This document shows, in pieces, positions 43,711 to 54,062 of a DNA stretch of 64,000 nucleotides; positions within the stretch are counted from its first letter, which is position 1; every line of letters starts with the position of its first letter. The position numbers were made by a program, and so were the translations under genes. Origin of the DNA: Zoogloea sp. GTDB taxonomy: Bacteria > Pseudomonadota > Gammaproteobacteria > Burkholderiales > Rhodocyclaceae. The notes under the pieces are model-generated. The model searched no databases. It was not told the DNA's origin and was given only the letters and a program-made list of their open reading frames with translations. The stretch covers positions 1 through 64,000 of the forward strand of contig NZ_JAQVCN010000020.1 of the NCBI RefSeq assembly GCF_028689785.1, read 5' to 3'.

Positions 43711-45105
43711 GTGAAACACAAAGTCAGAAGCATCCATTTCGTGGGCATCGGCGGTGCCGGGATGAGCGGCATTGCCGAAGTGCTGCTCAACCTGGGCTAT
43801 TGCGTCAGTGGCTCTGATCTGGGCGACAACGCGGCCACCCGCCGGCTGAAGGCTCTGGGCGCCCGGGTGATCCAGGGGCACGATGCCAGCAATGTGTTGG
43901 ATGCCGATGCAGTGGTGACGTCCACCGCTGTCAAGGGTGACAACCCGGAGGTGATCGCAGCCCGGGCCAAGGGCATTCCGGTGGTGCCGCGAGCCCAGAT
44001 GCTGGCAGAGCTGATGCGCCTGAAGCAGGGTATCGCCATCGCGGGCACCCATGGCAAGACCACCACCACCTCGCTGGTGGCCAGCATTCTGGCCGAAGGC
44101 GGGCTCGACCCGACCTTCGTGATCGGCGGCAAGCTCAACGCTGCGGGCGCCAATGCCCGACTGGGGAAGGGCGATTTCCTGGTCGCCGAGGCGGATGAGT
44201 CCGATGCGTCCTTCCTGCTGCTGACACCAGTGATTTCCGTGGTCACCAACATCGACGCCGACCACATGGAGACCTACGGGCACGACTTCGCACGCCTCAA
44301 GCAGTCCTTCGTGGACTTCCTCCAGCACCTGCCCTTTTATGGCGTGGCGGTGCTGTGCGACGACGACAAGCATGTGCGCTCCATCATGCCGCTGGTGTCC
44401 AAGCAGATCGTCCGCTACGGCTTCTCCGAATCGGCCAATGTGCGCGCCGAGAACATCCATGCAGACGACGGTCGCATGAGCTTCGACGTGGTCCGGGTCA
44501 ATGGCACCACTAGCCGCATTCCGGTGGTGCTCAATCTCCCTGGCCGCCACAACGTGCTCAACGCCCTGGCAGCGATTGCCGTGGCTACCGAGGTGGGCGT
44601 CTCCGACGAAGCCATCATCAAGGCCTTGGCCGAGTTCAAGGGGGTTGGCCGGCGCTTCCAGCGCTACGGCGAACTGGCGCTGCCGAGTGGCGGGACGGCC
44701 ACCATCGTTGATGACTACGGTCATCACCCGGTTGAAATGGCTGCAACCATTGCTGCTGCGCGCGGTGCCTTCCCCGACAAGCGTCTGGTACTGGCTTTCC
44801 AACCTCACCGTTTCACGCGGACACGGGACTGTTTCGAGGATTTCGTGAAAGTGCTGTCCACCGTAGATGCCCTGCTGCTGGGCGAGGTGTATGCGGCCGG
44901 AGAGGCGCCCATCGTGGCTGCCGACGGTCGTTCGCTGGCACGGGCCCTGCGGGTGGCGGGCAAGATCGAGCCGGTGTTCGTGGAGAACATCGAGGACATG
45001 CCGGGGGCCATTCTGTCCTCGGCCCAGGATGGCGACGTGGTGATCACCATGGGTGCTGGCAGCATCGGCGGTGTGCCGGGAAAACTGGTGAGTGGCGAGG
45101 TTTGA
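43711..45105 (+). CDS. murC: UDP-MurNAc:L-alanine ligase MurC
   Basis: First Mur ligase, adding L-alanine. N-terminal [22 protein letters not shown] loop [30 protein letters not shown], and [19 protein letters not shown] with [14 protein letters not shown] 43711 (464 aa) has AGGAC before it; the frame upstream to 43591 lies within murG. murB is not between murC and ddlB, as in many betaproteobacteria. Confidence 0.95.
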   Translation: MKHKVRSIHFVGIGGAGMSGIAEVLLNLGYCVSGSDLGDNAATRRLKALGARVIQGHDASNVLDADAVVTSTAVKGDNPEVIAARAKGIPVVPRAQMLAELMRLKQGIAIAGTHGKTTTTSLVASILAEGGLDPTFVIGGKLNAAGANARLGKGDFLVAEADESDASFLLLTPVISVVTNIDADHMETYGHDFARLKQSFVDFLQHLPFYGVAVLCDDDKHVRSIMPLVSKQIVRYGFSESANVRAENIHADDGRMSFDVVRVNGTTSRIPVVLNLPGRHNVLNALAAIAVATEVGVSDEAIIKALAEFKGVGRRFQRYGELALPSGGTATIVDDYGHHPVEMAATIAAARGAFPDKRLVLAFQPHRFTRTRDCFEDFVKVLSTVDALLLGEVYAAGEAPIVAADGRSLARALRVAGKIEPVFVENIEDMPGAILSSAQDGDVVITMGAGSIGGVPGKLVSGEV

Positions 45106-45109
45106 GGAC

Positions 45110-46024
45110 GTGAGCAGTCAATTCGGAAAAGTTGCGGTTCTGCTGGGCGGAAGCTCCGCCGAGCGGGAGATCTCCCTGATGTCGGGCAAGGCCGTGCTGG
45201 CCGCCCTGCTGGCCGAGGGCGTGGACGCGCACGCCTTCGATCCGGCCGAGACCGATCTGCACATCCTCAAGGAGCAGGGCTATGACCGTGCTTTCATCGC
45301 CCTGCACGGGCGGGGGGGCGAGGATGGTACCGTGCAGGGCGCCCTTGAGTTGATGGGGATCCCCTACACCGGGAGCGGCGTGATGGCTTCTGCCATTGCC
45401 ATGGACAAGTGGCGTACCAAGCTGGTGTGGCTTGCTTCGGGCCTGCCCACGCCGCGCTTCGCGATCCTCGATGCCAGCACCGACTTTGACGCGGTGGTGG
45501 CCGATCTGGGGCTGCCGATCTTCGTCAAGCCGGCCCATGAGGGTTCCAGCATGGGGGCTACCAAGGTCACCGAGGCGGGGCAGCTAAAGGCCGCCTGGGA
45601 GCTTGCTGCGAAGTTTGACTCCCTGGTGCTGGCCGAAGAGTTCGTCACCGGCCAGGAACTCACCGCCCCCTTCCTGGGGGATCGGGCCTTGCCGTTGGTG
45701 CGTATTGTGGCCCCCGGTGGCAACTACGATTACCAGAACAAATATTTCACCGACGACACCCAGTATTTTTGCCCCAGTGGCTTACCGGAAGCCCTTGAGC
45801 AAGAGATCCAGGCCGCCATCGTGCGCTGCGCCAAGGTACTGGGCTGCCGCGGCTGGGGGCGTGCCGATCTGATTCTGCGTGACGACGGCAGCTTCACCCT
45901 GCTCGAGATCAATACCGCGCCGGGCATGACCAACCACTCCCTGGTGCCGATGTCGGCACGGGTGGCGGGTCTGTCCTTCGAGGCCTTGTGCCTTGAGATC
46001 CTTGCCGGAGCCCGCCTTGGCTGA
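45110..46024 (+). CDS. ddlB: D-alanine--D-alanine ligase B
   Basis: ATP-grasp enzyme making D-Ala-D-Ala for Mur[46 protein letters not shown] (ATP Lys and substrate Ser) and [20 protein letters not shown] 45110 (304 aa) is chosen because GAGG lies just upstream and the family starts at [12 protein letters not shown] 45092 would overlap murC. ftsQ starts just before its stop. Confidence 0.94.
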   Translation: MSSQFGKVAVLLGGSSAEREISLMSGKAVLAALLAEGVDAHAFDPAETDLHILKEQGYDRAFIALHGRGGEDGTVQGALELMGIPYTGSGVMASAIAMDKWRTKLVWLASGLPTPRFAILDASTDFDAVVADLGLPIFVKPAHEGSSMGATKVTEAGQLKAAWELAAKFDSLVLAEEFVTGQELTAPFLGDRALPLVRIVAPGGNYDYQNKYFTDDTQYFCPSGLPEALEQEIQAAIVRCAKVLGCRGWGRADLILRDDGSFTLLEINTAPGMTNHSLVPMSARVAGLSFEALCLEILAGARLG

Positions 46025-46892
46025 TCTGCGCCCCACTTCCAACGTGCCTCCTGAGGCCAGCGGCAAGTCGTCCGCCGGCGGGAAGCGTGCGCGCCCCGCA
46101 CGTCCGGCACGGGATGTGAGTGGCAACGGGCTGTGGGATCGTCCCCAGCTCCTCAACCTGATCTCCGATGTGCTGCTGGTCTTTGGCGCAGCCGGCCTGG
46201 GCTATGCCGCTGTTGCCGCGCTGTCGCGCCTGCCGGTGTACCCCCTGCGGGAAGTCGTGGTCACCACCCCGCTGGCCCAGGTGACCCACGCCCAGCTTGA
46301 GTACGCAGCCCGGTCGTCCCTGCGCGGCAATTTCTTTACGGTGGATCTGGACGACGTGCGCGGTGCCTTCGAGAAGCTGCCCTGGGTACGTCGGGCCGAC
46401 GTGCGTCGGCGCTGGCCGGGAGGTATCGAGGTGCGTCTCGAAGAGCATGTGGCCTCAGCCTACTGGCGAGTGGGTGAAACCGGTGACATGCGCCTGGTAA
46501 ACCGCTACGGAGAGATCTTCTCGGCCGCCAGCAACGCACGGATGCCCGTTTTCAGCGGCCCCGAGGGTTCGTCGGGGGTGCTGCTGGCCAAGTTCGAAGA
46601 CTTCACCAACAAGCTGGGGCCCCTCGGCAAGCAACTGGTTGGTGTCTCCCTGTCTGCCCGGGAGGCCTGGCAGCTGAAGATGGAAGACGGCCTGACCATT
46701 GAGCTCGGCCATGACCAGGCCAAAGCGCCGATCGACGAGCGCCTGTCACGCTTCGTGCGTCATTTTCCAAAGGCCAAGGCCCAGCTGAACATGAATGTGG
46801 CGGTGGTGGACCTCCGCTACCCCAGTGGTTTTGCCCTGCGGCCAATCGCGTCCGCTGCACCGTCGGGCAAGCAAGAAAGCAAAGGTAAGTAA
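46017..46892 (+). CDS. ftsQ: Cell division protein FtsQ
   Basis: Bitopic divisome protein linking FtsB/FtsL to the Z ring. A basic, Pro/Ala-rich cytoplasmic N-terminus (about 45 residues), one helix ([22 protein letters not shown]), a POTRA domain ([20 protein letters not shown]) and a beta domain with [23 protein letters not shown]. No ATG is available; TTG 46017 has GGAG six bases before it and overlaps ddlB; TTG 45993 and 46002 are alternatives. 291 aa. Confidence 0.88.
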   Translation: MADLRPTSNVPPEASGKSSAGGKRARPARPARDVSGNGLWDRPQLLNLISDVLLVFGAAGLGYAAVAALSRLPVYPLREVVVTTPLAQVTHAQLEYAARSSLRGNFFTVDLDDVRGAFEKLPWVRRADVRRRWPGGIEVRLEEHVASAYWRVGETGDMRLVNRYGEIFSAASNARMPVFSGPEGSSGVLLAKFEDFTNKLGPLGKQLVGVSLSAREAWQLKMEDGLTIELGHDQAKAPIDERLSRFVRHFPKAKAQLNMNVAVVDLRYPSGFALRPIASAAPSGKQESKGK

Positions 46893-48121
46893 TGAGCAAA
46901 GAGTACAAGGAACTGATCGTCGGCCTCGACATCGGCACCTCGAAGATCACCTGTGTGGTGGCCGAACTCAAGCCGGACGGCCGGATGGACGTGATCGGTC
47001 TGGCCACCCAGCCCTCCTCGGGCCTGAAGAAGGGGGTGGTGGTCAATATCGAGGCCACCGTCGATGCCATTTCCCGGGTCATCCAGGAGGTGGAGTTGAT
47101 GGCCGATTGCAAGATTCGCGATGTTTACACAGGGATCGCCGGCAGCCACATCCGCAGCTTCAACTCCAACGGCATGGTGGCGATCAAGGACAAGGAAGTG
47201 TCGCCGATCGATGTGGAGCGGGTCATCGAGACCGCCCGGGCGATGCCCCTGCCGGCGGACCAGCAGATCCTGCACATCCTTACCCAGGAATTCATCATCG
47301 ACGGACAGGATGGCGTGCGCGAGCCGATTGGCATGAGTGGTGTGCGTCTTGAGGTGAAGGTGCATATCGTCACCGGCGCCGTGTCCGCTGCCCAGAATAT
47401 CGTCAAGTGCGTGCGGCGCTGCGGGCTGGAAGTGCTGGACCTGGTACTTCAGCCACTGGCCTCCAGCTATGCGACCCTTTCCGATGACGAGAAAGAGCTG
47501 GGCGTGTGCCTGGTGGACATCGGTGGCGGCACCACCGATCTCGCCGTGTTCACCCAGGGCGCGATCCGTCACACAGCGGTCATCCCCATCGCCGGTGACC
47601 AGGTGACCAACGATATCGCCATGGCCTTGCGCACTCCTACCGCCGAGGCCGAAGAAATCAAGATCCGTCACGGCGTGGCCATGCATACCCTGGCCGATGC
47701 CTCGGAGATGATCGAGGTGCCGGGCGTCGGCGATCGCCCGCCGCGCAAGCTGTCCCGTCAGGCGCTGGCCGATGTGATCGAGCCGCGGGTGTGTGAACTG
47801 TACGAACTGGTCCAGGCCGAGCTGCGCCGTTCCGGTTACGAAGAGCTGTTGTCATCCGGCATCGTGCTGGCCGGTGGGGCTGCCGTGATGCAGGGGATGG
47901 TCGAGCTTGGTGAAGAAGTGTTTCACATGCCCGTACGCATCGGTTACCCGAAGTACGACGGAGCGCTGGCCGATGTCGTTTGCGAGCCGCGCTATGCCAA
48001 TGCAATGGGGCTGGTGATGGAGGGGGCAGCGCAGAAGCGGCGCGGCATTCAGGCGCGTCAGGCGCGGAATGTGGGGCAGGTGTTTTCAAGAATGCGTTCC
48101 TGGTTCGAACGCAATTTCTGA
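46892..48121 (+). CDS. ftsA: Cell division protein FtsA
   Basis: Actin-like ATPase that tethers FtsZ filaments to the membrane. Phosphate loops VGLDIGTSKITCVVAE and LVDIGGGTTDLAVF, the 1C domain in between, and the C-terminal amphipathic membrane-targeting helix FSRMRSWFERNF. 409 aa. The ATG overlaps the ftsQ stop by one base. A 150-base gap follows before ftsZ. Confidence 0.95.
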   Translation: MSKEYKELIVGLDIGTSKITCVVAELKPDGRMDVIGLATQPSSGLKKGVVVNIEATVDAISRVIQEVELMADCKIRDVYTGIAGSHIRSFNSNGMVAIKDKEVSPIDVERVIETARAMPLPADQQILHILTQEFIIDGQDGVREPIGMSGVRLEVKVHIVTGAVSAAQNIVKCVRRCGLEVLDLVLQPLASSYATLSDDEKELGVCLVDIGGGTTDLAVFTQGAIRHTAVIPIAGDQVTNDIAMALRTPTAEAEEIKIRHGVAMHTLADASEMIEVPGVGDRPPRKLSRQALADVIEPRVCELYELVQAELRRSGYEELLSSGIVLAGGAAVMQGMVELGEEVFHMPVRIGYPKYDGALADVVCEPRYANAMGLVMEGAAQKRRGIQARQARNVGQVFSRMRSWFERNF

Positions 48122-48149
48122 TGGTTGAGGCACTCCGGCAATGGGGTGT

Positions 48150-48271
48150 TTTGAATTGATTATTTGTGTGCAGTTGCCCTTTATTTAGTTATAGAATTTC
48201 GGGTTAATACTAAATATAGGACTGCTTGCGCGCAGGGCAAATGAGCGCAGTTTCTCTTGGAGGCGAGGTAA
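48150..48271 (+). promoter_or_regulatory. AT-rich promoter region of ftsZ
   Basis: The ftsA-ftsZ gap is the longest inside the later part of the cluster and is markedly AT-rich around 48155-48225. It includes several -10-like boxes (TATAGAAT near 48193 and TAATACT near 48206), which suggests one or more ftsZ promoters. Exact starts cannot be told. A strong ribosome site, TTGGAGGCGAGG, precedes the ATG. Confidence 0.5.
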
Positions 48272-49408
48272 ATGTTTGAAATAGTTGAAAAGGCGAGCGG
48301 CGGCACCAACATCAAGGTGATTGGTGTCGGTGGTGCGGGTGGCAATGCCGTCGATCACATGATCCGTGAGGGTGTTCAGGGCGTGGATTTCATCATCGCC
48401 AACACCGATGCGCAGGCCCTGTCCCGCTGCCTGGCGCAGACCAAGGTCCAGCTCGGCAAGACCGGCCTTGGCGCTGGTTCCAAACCCGAGGCCGGCCGTG
48501 CCGCAGCCCAGGAGTCCCGCGATGCCATCGCGGCGGCCCTTGAAGGTGCCCACATGTGCTTCATCACCGCCGGCATGGGTGGTGGAACGGGTACCGGTGC
48601 AGCGCCCGTGGTGGCCGAGATCGCCAAGGAAATGGGCATCCTGACCGTTGCCGTGGTGACCAAGCCCTTCGATTTCGAGAACCGCATCCGCGTCGCCGAG
48701 AGTGGTGTGGAAGAGCTGTCCAAACAGGTGGACTCCCTGATTGTCGTGCTCAACGACAAGCTGCTTGAGGTGTATGGCGACGACGCCGGCTTCGAGGACT
48801 GCTTCCGTTCCGCCGATAACGTGCTGACAAGCGCGGTGGGTGGCATCGCCGAGATCATCAATGTGCCCGGCCTGGTCAACGTGGACTTCCAGGACGTGCG
48901 CACCGCCATGGCCGAGATGGGCCGTGCGATGATGGGCTCTGCCCAGGCTTCCGGTCTCGATCGTGCTCGCATCGCCGCCGAGCAGGCTGCGGTGTCCCCG
49001 CTGCTGGAAGGTACCGAGCTGTCAGGCGCCCGCTGTGTGCTGATCAATATCACTGCCAGCCGCGGCCTGAAGATGTCGGAGGTCCGTGATGCCGTGAAGA
49101 CCGTTCAGGCCTTTGCTGCCTCCGAAGCCTTCGTCAAGTACGGCACCGTGTTCGATGAGAACATGGAAGACCGCATCCGCGTCACTGTTGTGGCGACGGG
49201 GCTTGGTGCAGTGCGTGCTGCGGCCATGCCCCGCAAGATCGAGGTGGTGCGTACCGGTACCGACAACGTCGGTATGGAAATCGACTACGGTAACCTGGAG
49301 CTGCCCGCGGTCATCCGCCGCACTTCCCGGACCACCGTCGAGGCCATGAGCGCTAATGGGATGTCTACCCTGGACATCCCGGCCTTCCTGCGTAAGCAGG
49401 CGGACTGA
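48272..49408 (+). CDS. ftsZ: Cell division protein FtsZ
   Basis: Tubulin-like GTPase that forms the Z ring. N-terminal IKVIGVGGAGGNAVDHMI, the tubulin signature GGGTGTGAAPVVAEIAKEMG (nucleotide-binding), NVDFQDVRTAM (T7 region), and the C-terminal tail LDIPAFLRKQAD that binds FtsA and ZipA. 378 aa, normal. The short variable linker is only about 50 residues. A strong terminator follows. Confidence 0.97.
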   Translation: MFEIVEKASGGTNIKVIGVGGAGGNAVDHMIREGVQGVDFIIANTDAQALSRCLAQTKVQLGKTGLGAGSKPEAGRAAAQESRDAIAAALEGAHMCFITAGMGGGTGTGAAPVVAEIAKEMGILTVAVVTKPFDFENRIRVAESGVEELSKQVDSLIVVLNDKLLEVYGDDAGFEDCFRSADNVLTSAVGGIAEIINVPGLVNVDFQDVRTAMAEMGRAMMGSAQASGLDRARIAAEQAAVSPLLEGTELSGARCVLINITASRGLKMSEVRDAVKTVQAFAASEAFVKYGTVFDENMEDRIRVTVVATGLGAVRAAAMPRKIEVVRTGTDNVGMEIDYGNLELPAVIRRTSRTTVEAMSANGMSTLDIPAFLRKQAD

Positions 49409-49435
49409 TTGCTCCGGGCCGCTCCGGTGGCTCAG

Positions 49436-49479
49436 AAAAACGCGCAGCGGGAGGTCGCCTCCACCCGCTGCGCGTTTTT
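49436..49479 (+). terminator. Terminator after ftsZ
   Basis: CGCGCAGCGGG pairs with CCCGCTGCGCG over 11 bp with a 12-base loop, flanked by AAAAA and TTTTT. It should end the dcw transcript and can work in both directions. lpxC therefore probably has its own promoter. Confidence 0.92.
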
Positions 49480-49554
49480 CGTTGACAGGCGGCTTGCTGC
49501 GGCGCAGCACGCTGTCTGTGTTAAGATTCAAGGACTTGAACGCGGATCCGGATC

Positions 49555-50472
49555 ATGCTGAAGCAGCGCACCCTCAAAACCGTTGTCACCGCCACAGGTG
49601 TCGGGCTCCACAGCGGCGCCAAGGTGACACTCACCCTGCGGCCGGCCGCACCGGATACCGGCATCATTTTTCATCGGGTCGATCTTGCCCCGGTTGTTGA
49701 CCTGCCCGCCGACCCCTACGCCGTCTGTGATACCCGCATGTGTTCCGGGCTGCAGCGCGAGGGTGCCAAGGTCAATACCGTCGAGCATTTGATGTCGGCG
49801 CTGGCCGGTTTGGGTATCGACAACGCCCACATCGACGTGGATGCGGCCGAGATCCCCATCCTCGACGGCAGCGCCGGCCCCTTCGTATTCCTGATCCAGT
49901 CGGCTGGCATCGAAGAGCAAAAGGCCCCCAAGCGCTTCCTGCGGGTGCTCAAGCCCGTCGAGTACGTGGAGGGCGACAAATGGGTGCGCCTGGAACCCTA
50001 TGACGGCTTCAAGCTCAGCTTCTCCATCCTCTTCAATCATCCGGCCATCGACAGCACCGGCACCTCGGTGGTGGTCGATTTTGCCAAGCACTCCTATGTG
50101 CGCGAGGTGTCCCGGGCGCGCACCTTCGGCTTCATGCAGGACGTGGAGTTCATGCGTGCCAACGGGCTCGGCCTGGGCGGCAGCCTGGATAATGCCATCG
50201 TGATGGACGAATACCGGGTGCTCAACGCCGACGGCCTGCGCTATGCCGATGAATTCGTCAAGCACAAGGTGCTTGATGCCATTGGTGACCTGTACCTGGC
50301 CGGCCATTCCCTGCTGGCCTCGTACAGCGCCTACAAGTCCGGTCATGCCCTCAACAACCAGATTCTGAGGGTGCTTCTCGAAGACAGGAGTGCGTGGGAT
50401 ATCGTGACCTTCGAGGAAGAGGCCAGCACGCCGCCGGCGGTGGCCCGGTTGTTCGATCTGGCCAGCGCCTGA
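49555..50472 (+). CDS. lpxC: UDP-3-O-acyl-N-acetylglucosamine deacetylase LpxC
   Basis: Zinc deacetylase for the committed step of lipid A synthesis. Zinc ligands: His in [15 protein letters not shown], and the [15 protein letters not shown] segment with His and Asp; substrate-site LDGSAGPF. 305 aa. ATG 49555; a -10-like TAAGAT lies about 30 bases upstream, with a distant TTGACA (49482) whose spacing is too long. Conserved position after ftsZ. Confidence 0.96.
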   Translation: MLKQRTLKTVVTATGVGLHSGAKVTLTLRPAAPDTGIIFHRVDLAPVVDLPADPYAVCDTRMCSGLQREGAKVNTVEHLMSALAGLGIDNAHIDVDAAEIPILDGSAGPFVFLIQSAGIEEQKAPKRFLRVLKPVEYVEGDKWVRLEPYDGFKLSFSILFNHPAIDSTGTSVVVDFAKHSYVREVSRARTFGFMQDVEFMRANGLGLGGSLDNAIVMDEYRVLNADGLRYADEFVKHKVLDAIGDLYLAGHSLLASYSAYKSGHALNNQILRVLLEDRSAWDIVTFEEEASTPPAVARLFDLASA

Positions 50473-50480
50473 GCTGAATC

Positions 50481-50669
50481 ATGCTGATCCTGCGACTGGT
50501 CGCGGTGCTGGTGGCGATCGGCATTGCCGGTTCGCTGCTGGCTTTCGTGTTCACCCGTGATCGCCGTTATCTGGCGCTGGGCTGGCGACTGTTCCGCTAC
50601 GCCATCATCGTTGCGCTGGTGTTCTTTGCGCTACTCATCGTCGAGCGCGTCTTCGTCCCCTTTGTTTAG
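50481..50669 (+). CDS. Small two-helix membrane protein
   Basis: 62 aa with two membrane helices (LILRLVAVLVAIGIAGSLLAFVF and FRYAIIVALVFFALLIVERVF) separated by a basic loop, RDRRYLALGWRL. It starts eight bases after lpxC and its stop overlaps that of the convergent dciA by four bases. Similar short proteins follow lpxC in other betaproteobacteria, so it is probably real. Function unknown. Confidence 0.75.
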   Translation: MLILRLVAVLVAIGIAGSLLAFVFTRDRRYLALGWRLFRYAIIVALVFFALLIVERVFVPFV

Positions 50670-51097
50670 CCGGCCTGTTTTACGAAGCGCTTGAGGGCCT
50701 TGGCCAGCGGAGAGTCTGCCGGCAGGCTTGCCGCCAGGTGGTCGAGTCCAGAGCGCGTTGAATCGCTTACATGCCTGTGGGGTGGAGGCGGTGCTGCGGG
50801 CCGGTATTCCCGTACCGCCACTTTGACCTTGATGTCCCTGAGGATCACGCCCGCCCGGGCGAAATCTGCCAGCAGGCTGGGCACGGCCTGGCGCAGCTTG
50901 ACCGCCAGACCGGCGCTTTCCACGTGGATCACCAGTTCCTCTCCCTTCAGGTTTGCCACCCGGCAGGCGTCCGCCATGTAGCCAGGCAATAGGGTCTCTA
51001 GCTGTTGCTGCAGGCGCAGCAGGCGGCCGGCATGGGCCTGCAGGCGGGCAAGGGCGTCGCCGCTGCCCAGGAAGTTGTCGATCGAACTGGTGCTCAT
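50666..51097 (-). CDS. dciA: DciA (DUF721) replicative helicase operator
   Basis: Protein of the DUF721/DciA family, which helps load DnaB in most bacteria that lack DnaC. The family's N-terminal region is helical (ALARLQAHAGRLLRLQQQLETLLP) and the domain core is VANLKGEELVIHVESAGLAVKLRQAVPSLL. 143 aa from ATG 51097; the open frame further upstream looks non-coding. It is divergent from secA and convergent with the small membrane protein, a common beta arrangement. Confidence 0.85.
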   Translation of the reverse strand: MSTSSIDNFLGSGDALARLQAHAGRLLRLQQQLETLLPGYMADACRVANLKGEELVIHVESAGLAVKLRQAVPSLLADFARAGVILRDIKVKVAVREYRPAAPPPPHRHVSDSTRSGLDHLAASLPADSPLAKALKRFVKQAG

Positions 51098-51204
51098 CAG
51101 GGCTTGGAAATCATGAAACCGTCCCCATCGTAGGGGGATAGTCCGGGGCGGACAAGTATCACTGGTGCCCGGTGGTCCGTCACGGTCGCGTCCGGGTGCC
51201 ATGA

Positions 51205-51210
51205 TAGAAT
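51205..51210 (+). promoter_or_regulatory. -10 box upstream of secA
   Basis: TAGAAT within ATGATAGAATCC lies 34 bases before the secA ATG in the divergent dciA-secA region. No convincing -35 is seen, so this is a weak call. Confidence 0.35.
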
Positions 51211-51243
51211 CCGCGTTTTGCCGCGTTTTTCCTTCGAAATCAA

Positions 51244-53970
51244 ATGATCGCAGGCCTACTCAAGAAAATTTTCGGCAGCCGCAATGACCGGCTGATTCGC
51301 CAGTACTCCCAGACAGTGCGTGCCATCAACGCACTCGAGCCGAAGATCCAGGCCTTGTCCGATGAGGAATTGCGCGGCAAGACAGACGAATTCCGTGGGC
51401 GCATCGCCAAGGGAGAAAGCCTCGATGCCCTGCTGCCCGAGGCCTTTGCGGTGGTCCGCGAAGCCGGCAAGCGGGTGCATGGCATGCGCCATTTTGACAT
51501 GCAGATGGTGGGGGGCATGGTGCTGCACGCCGGCAAGATCGCCGAAATGCGTACCGGTGAAGGCAAGACCCTGACCGCCACCCTGCCGGTCTACCTGAAC
51601 GCGCTCACCGGCAAGGGGGTGCATGTCATCACCGTCAATGATTACCTCGCCAGCCGTGACTCGGACTGGATGGGGCGCATCTACCGTTTCCTTGGGCTGA
51701 GCGTCGGCTGCAACCTGTCGCAGATGCCCCATGATGCGAAGAAGGCCGCCTACGAGGCCGATATCACCTACGGTACCAACAACGAGTTCGGTTTCGACTA
51801 CTTGCGCGACAACATGGTGTACGAGTCGGGTGAGAGGGTGCAGCGCGGCCTCAACTATGCCATCGTTGATGAGGTTGACTCCATTCTGATCGACGAGGCT
51901 CGTACGCCGCTGATCATTTCCGGTCAGGCCGAGGATCACACCGAGCTGTACCTCAGCATGAACGCCGTTCCCGCCCTCCTGACCCGTCAGGAAGGCGAGG
52001 GCGAAAACATCACCGTCCCGGGCGATTACACCGTGGATCTCAAGGCCCACTCCGTACTCCTTACCGAGCAGGGCCACGAGCACGCCGAGGAAATCCTGAC
52101 CCGGCTGGGGATGTTGCCGGAGGGCTCCAGCCTTTACGATCCGGGCAACATTCTGCTGATCCACCACCTTTACGCCTCCCTGCGGGCGCACGCGCTGTAT
52201 CACAAGGATCAGCATTACGTGGTGCAGAACGGCGAAGTGGTGATCGTCGATGAATTCACCGGCCGCCTTATGTCCGGCCGCCGTTGGTCCGAGGGTCTGC
52301 ATCAGGCCGTCGAAGCCAAGGAAGGCGTGAAGATCCAGGCCGAGAACCAGACTCTGGCCTCGATCACCTTCCAGAACTACTTCCGGATGTACGGCAAGCT
52401 GTCCGGCATGACCGGCACGGCCGACACCGAAGCCTACGAGTTCCACCAGATCTACGCACTTGAGACCGTGGTGGTGCCCACCTCCCGTCCGATGATCCGC
52501 AAGGATCAGAACGACAAGGTGTATCGCACCATGAAGGAGAAGCACGACGCGATCGTGGCGGACATCAAGGACTGCGTGGAGCGTGGCCAGCCCGTGCTGG
52601 TGGGTACGACGTCCATCGAGAACTCGGAGCTGCTGTCCGATCTGCTGACTCGCTCCAAGCTCCCGCACAACGTGCTCAACGCCAAGCAGCACGCCCGCGA
52701 GGCCGAGATCGTTGCCGAAGCCGGACGTCCCGGGGTGATCACCATTGCGACCAACATGGCTGGTCGGGGTACCGACATTGTGTTGGGCGGCAACGTGGAG
52801 AAGCCCGTGTCCCTGATTCGCGAGGACGAATCCCTCTCCGATGCCGAGAAGGACGCCCGCATTGCGGCCATGCGTGAGGAGTGGAAGACGGTTCACGAGA
52901 AAGTCCTGCAGGCGGGGGGGCTGAAGATCATCGGCACCGAGCGTCACGAGTCCCGGCGGATCGACAACCAGCTGCGCGGCCGTTCCGGCCGACAGGGTGA
53001 TCCGGGCGAAAGCCGCTTCTACCTGTCGCTGGAAGATCCCCTGATGAAGATCTTCGCCGGCGAGCGCCTGAACGCCATCATGGTCCGCCTGAAGATGCCC
53101 GAGGGCGAGGCCATCGAGGCCGGCATGGTGACCCGCTCGCTGGAGTCGGCTCAGCGTAAGGTCGAGCAGCGCAACTTCGACATCCGCAAGCAACTGCTTG
53201 AGTACGACGACGTTTCCAACGACCAGCGCAAGGTCATCTACCAGCAGCGCAACGAGTTGCTGGAGAGCACCGACATCTCCGAGACCGTCGCGGCGATGCG
53301 CGAGGGCGTGCTCCACGACCTCTTCCGAATCTACGTGCCGGTCGACTCCGTGGAGGAGCAGTGGGATATCCCCGCCCTCGAACTGGCCCTCGAATCCGAA
53401 TATCAACTCAAGGTGCCTGTCGGTGAGTGGGTGAAGGCCGATTCCGGCCTGAGTGACGACGACATCCTGCAGCGTCTGCTGGAAGCGGGGTCCCAGGCCT
53501 ACGCTGACAAGATCGCTCTGGTGGATGCCAGCGCATGGCATGGCTTCGAACGCAATGTGATGCTGCAGAGCCTGGATACCCACTGGCGCGAGCATCTGTC
53601 GGCCTTGGATCATCTGCGTCAGGGCATTCATCTGCGGGGATATGCCCAGAAGAATCCGAAGCAGGAGTACAAGCGCGAGGCCTTCGAGCTCTTCGAGAAT
53701 CTGCTGCAGCTTGTCCGCACCGAGGTCACCCGTCTGCTGATGACTGTCCAGATCCGCTCCGAGGCCCAGTTGGAGGAGGTTGAGGCGCCGGCTGAACTGG
53801 AGAACGTCCAGTATCACCATGCCGACTACGACGAGGCTCTGGCCACCGCCAATCCAGATCGCGAAGTTGCCCAACCGGTTGCCCAGGCAGCGCCTAGAGC
53901 TGGTCGCAACGACCCGTGCCCCTGCGGTTCCGGGAAGAAGTACAAGCATTGCCACGGCAAGCTCTCCTGA
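51244..53970 (+). CDS. secA: Protein translocase ATPase SecA
   Basis: Motor of the Sec pathway, driving preproteins through SecYEG. NBD1 Walker A is in [14 protein letters not shown], the DEAD-like box in [16 protein letters not shown], the preprotein-binding and scaffold regions follow, and NBD2 contains [18 protein letters not shown] and [17 protein letters not shown]. The C-terminus has the zinc motif [16 protein letters not shown] for SecB/lipid contact. 908 aa, normal. A strong terminator follows. Confidence 0.97.
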   Translation: MIAGLLKKIFGSRNDRLIRQYSQTVRAINALEPKIQALSDEELRGKTDEFRGRIAKGESLDALLPEAFAVVREAGKRVHGMRHFDMQMVGGMVLHAGKIAEMRTGEGKTLTATLPVYLNALTGKGVHVITVNDYLASRDSDWMGRIYRFLGLSVGCNLSQMPHDAKKAAYEADITYGTNNEFGFDYLRDNMVYESGERVQRGLNYAIVDEVDSILIDEARTPLIISGQAEDHTELYLSMNAVPALLTRQEGEGENITVPGDYTVDLKAHSVLLTEQGHEHAEEILTRLGMLPEGSSLYDPGNILLIHHLYASLRAHALYHKDQHYVVQNGEVVIVDEFTGRLMSGRRWSEGLHQAVEAKEGVKIQAENQTLASITFQNYFRMYGKLSGMTGTADTEAYEFHQIYALETVVVPTSRPMIRKDQNDKVYRTMKEKHDAIVADIKDCVERGQPVLVGTTSIENSELLSDLLTRSKLPHNVLNAKQHAREAEIVAEAGRPGVITIATNMAGRGTDIVLGGNVEKPVSLIREDESLSDAEKDARIAAMREEWKTVHEKVLQAGGLKIIGTERHESRRIDNQLRGRSGRQGDPGESRFYLSLEDPLMKIFAGERLNAIMVRLKMPEGEAIEAGMVTRSLESAQRKVEQRNFDIRKQLLEYDDVSNDQRKVIYQQRNELLESTDISETVAAMREGVLHDLFRIYVPVDSVEEQWDIPALELALESEYQLKVPVGEWVKADSGLSDDDILQRLLEAGSQAYADKIALVDASAWHGFERNVMLQSLDTHWREHLSALDHLRQGIHLRGYAQKNPKQEYKREAFELFENLLQLVRTEVTRLLMTVQIRSEAQLEEVEAPAELENVQYHHADYDEALATANPDREVAQPVAQAAPRAGRNDPCPCGSGKKYKHCHGKLS

Positions 53971-53984
53971 GTCTTGTGCGTCAG

Positions 53985-54013
53985 AAAAAACGCCGGCCTT
54001 GTGCCGGCGTTTT
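53985..54013 (+). terminator. Terminator after secA
   Basis: CGCCGGC-CTTGT-GCCGGCG, a 7-bp stem with a 5-base loop, flanked by AAAAAA and TTTT. It starts 15 bases after the secA stop. Confidence 0.9.
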
Positions 54014-54062
54014 CGTTGACCGGGCGCCTCAAGCAACAATGCCCCCTGCCGTTACCGAGCCA

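Noticed and set aside
49482-49527. TTGACA and TAAGAT as a sigma-70 promoter for lpxC
   Set aside because: The spacing is 34 bases, twice the usual, so the two boxes cannot form one promoter.
51256-54039. A 927-codon minus-strand open frame under secA
   Set aside because: Antisense shadow of secA with low-complexity His/Leu/Gly composition and no domain.
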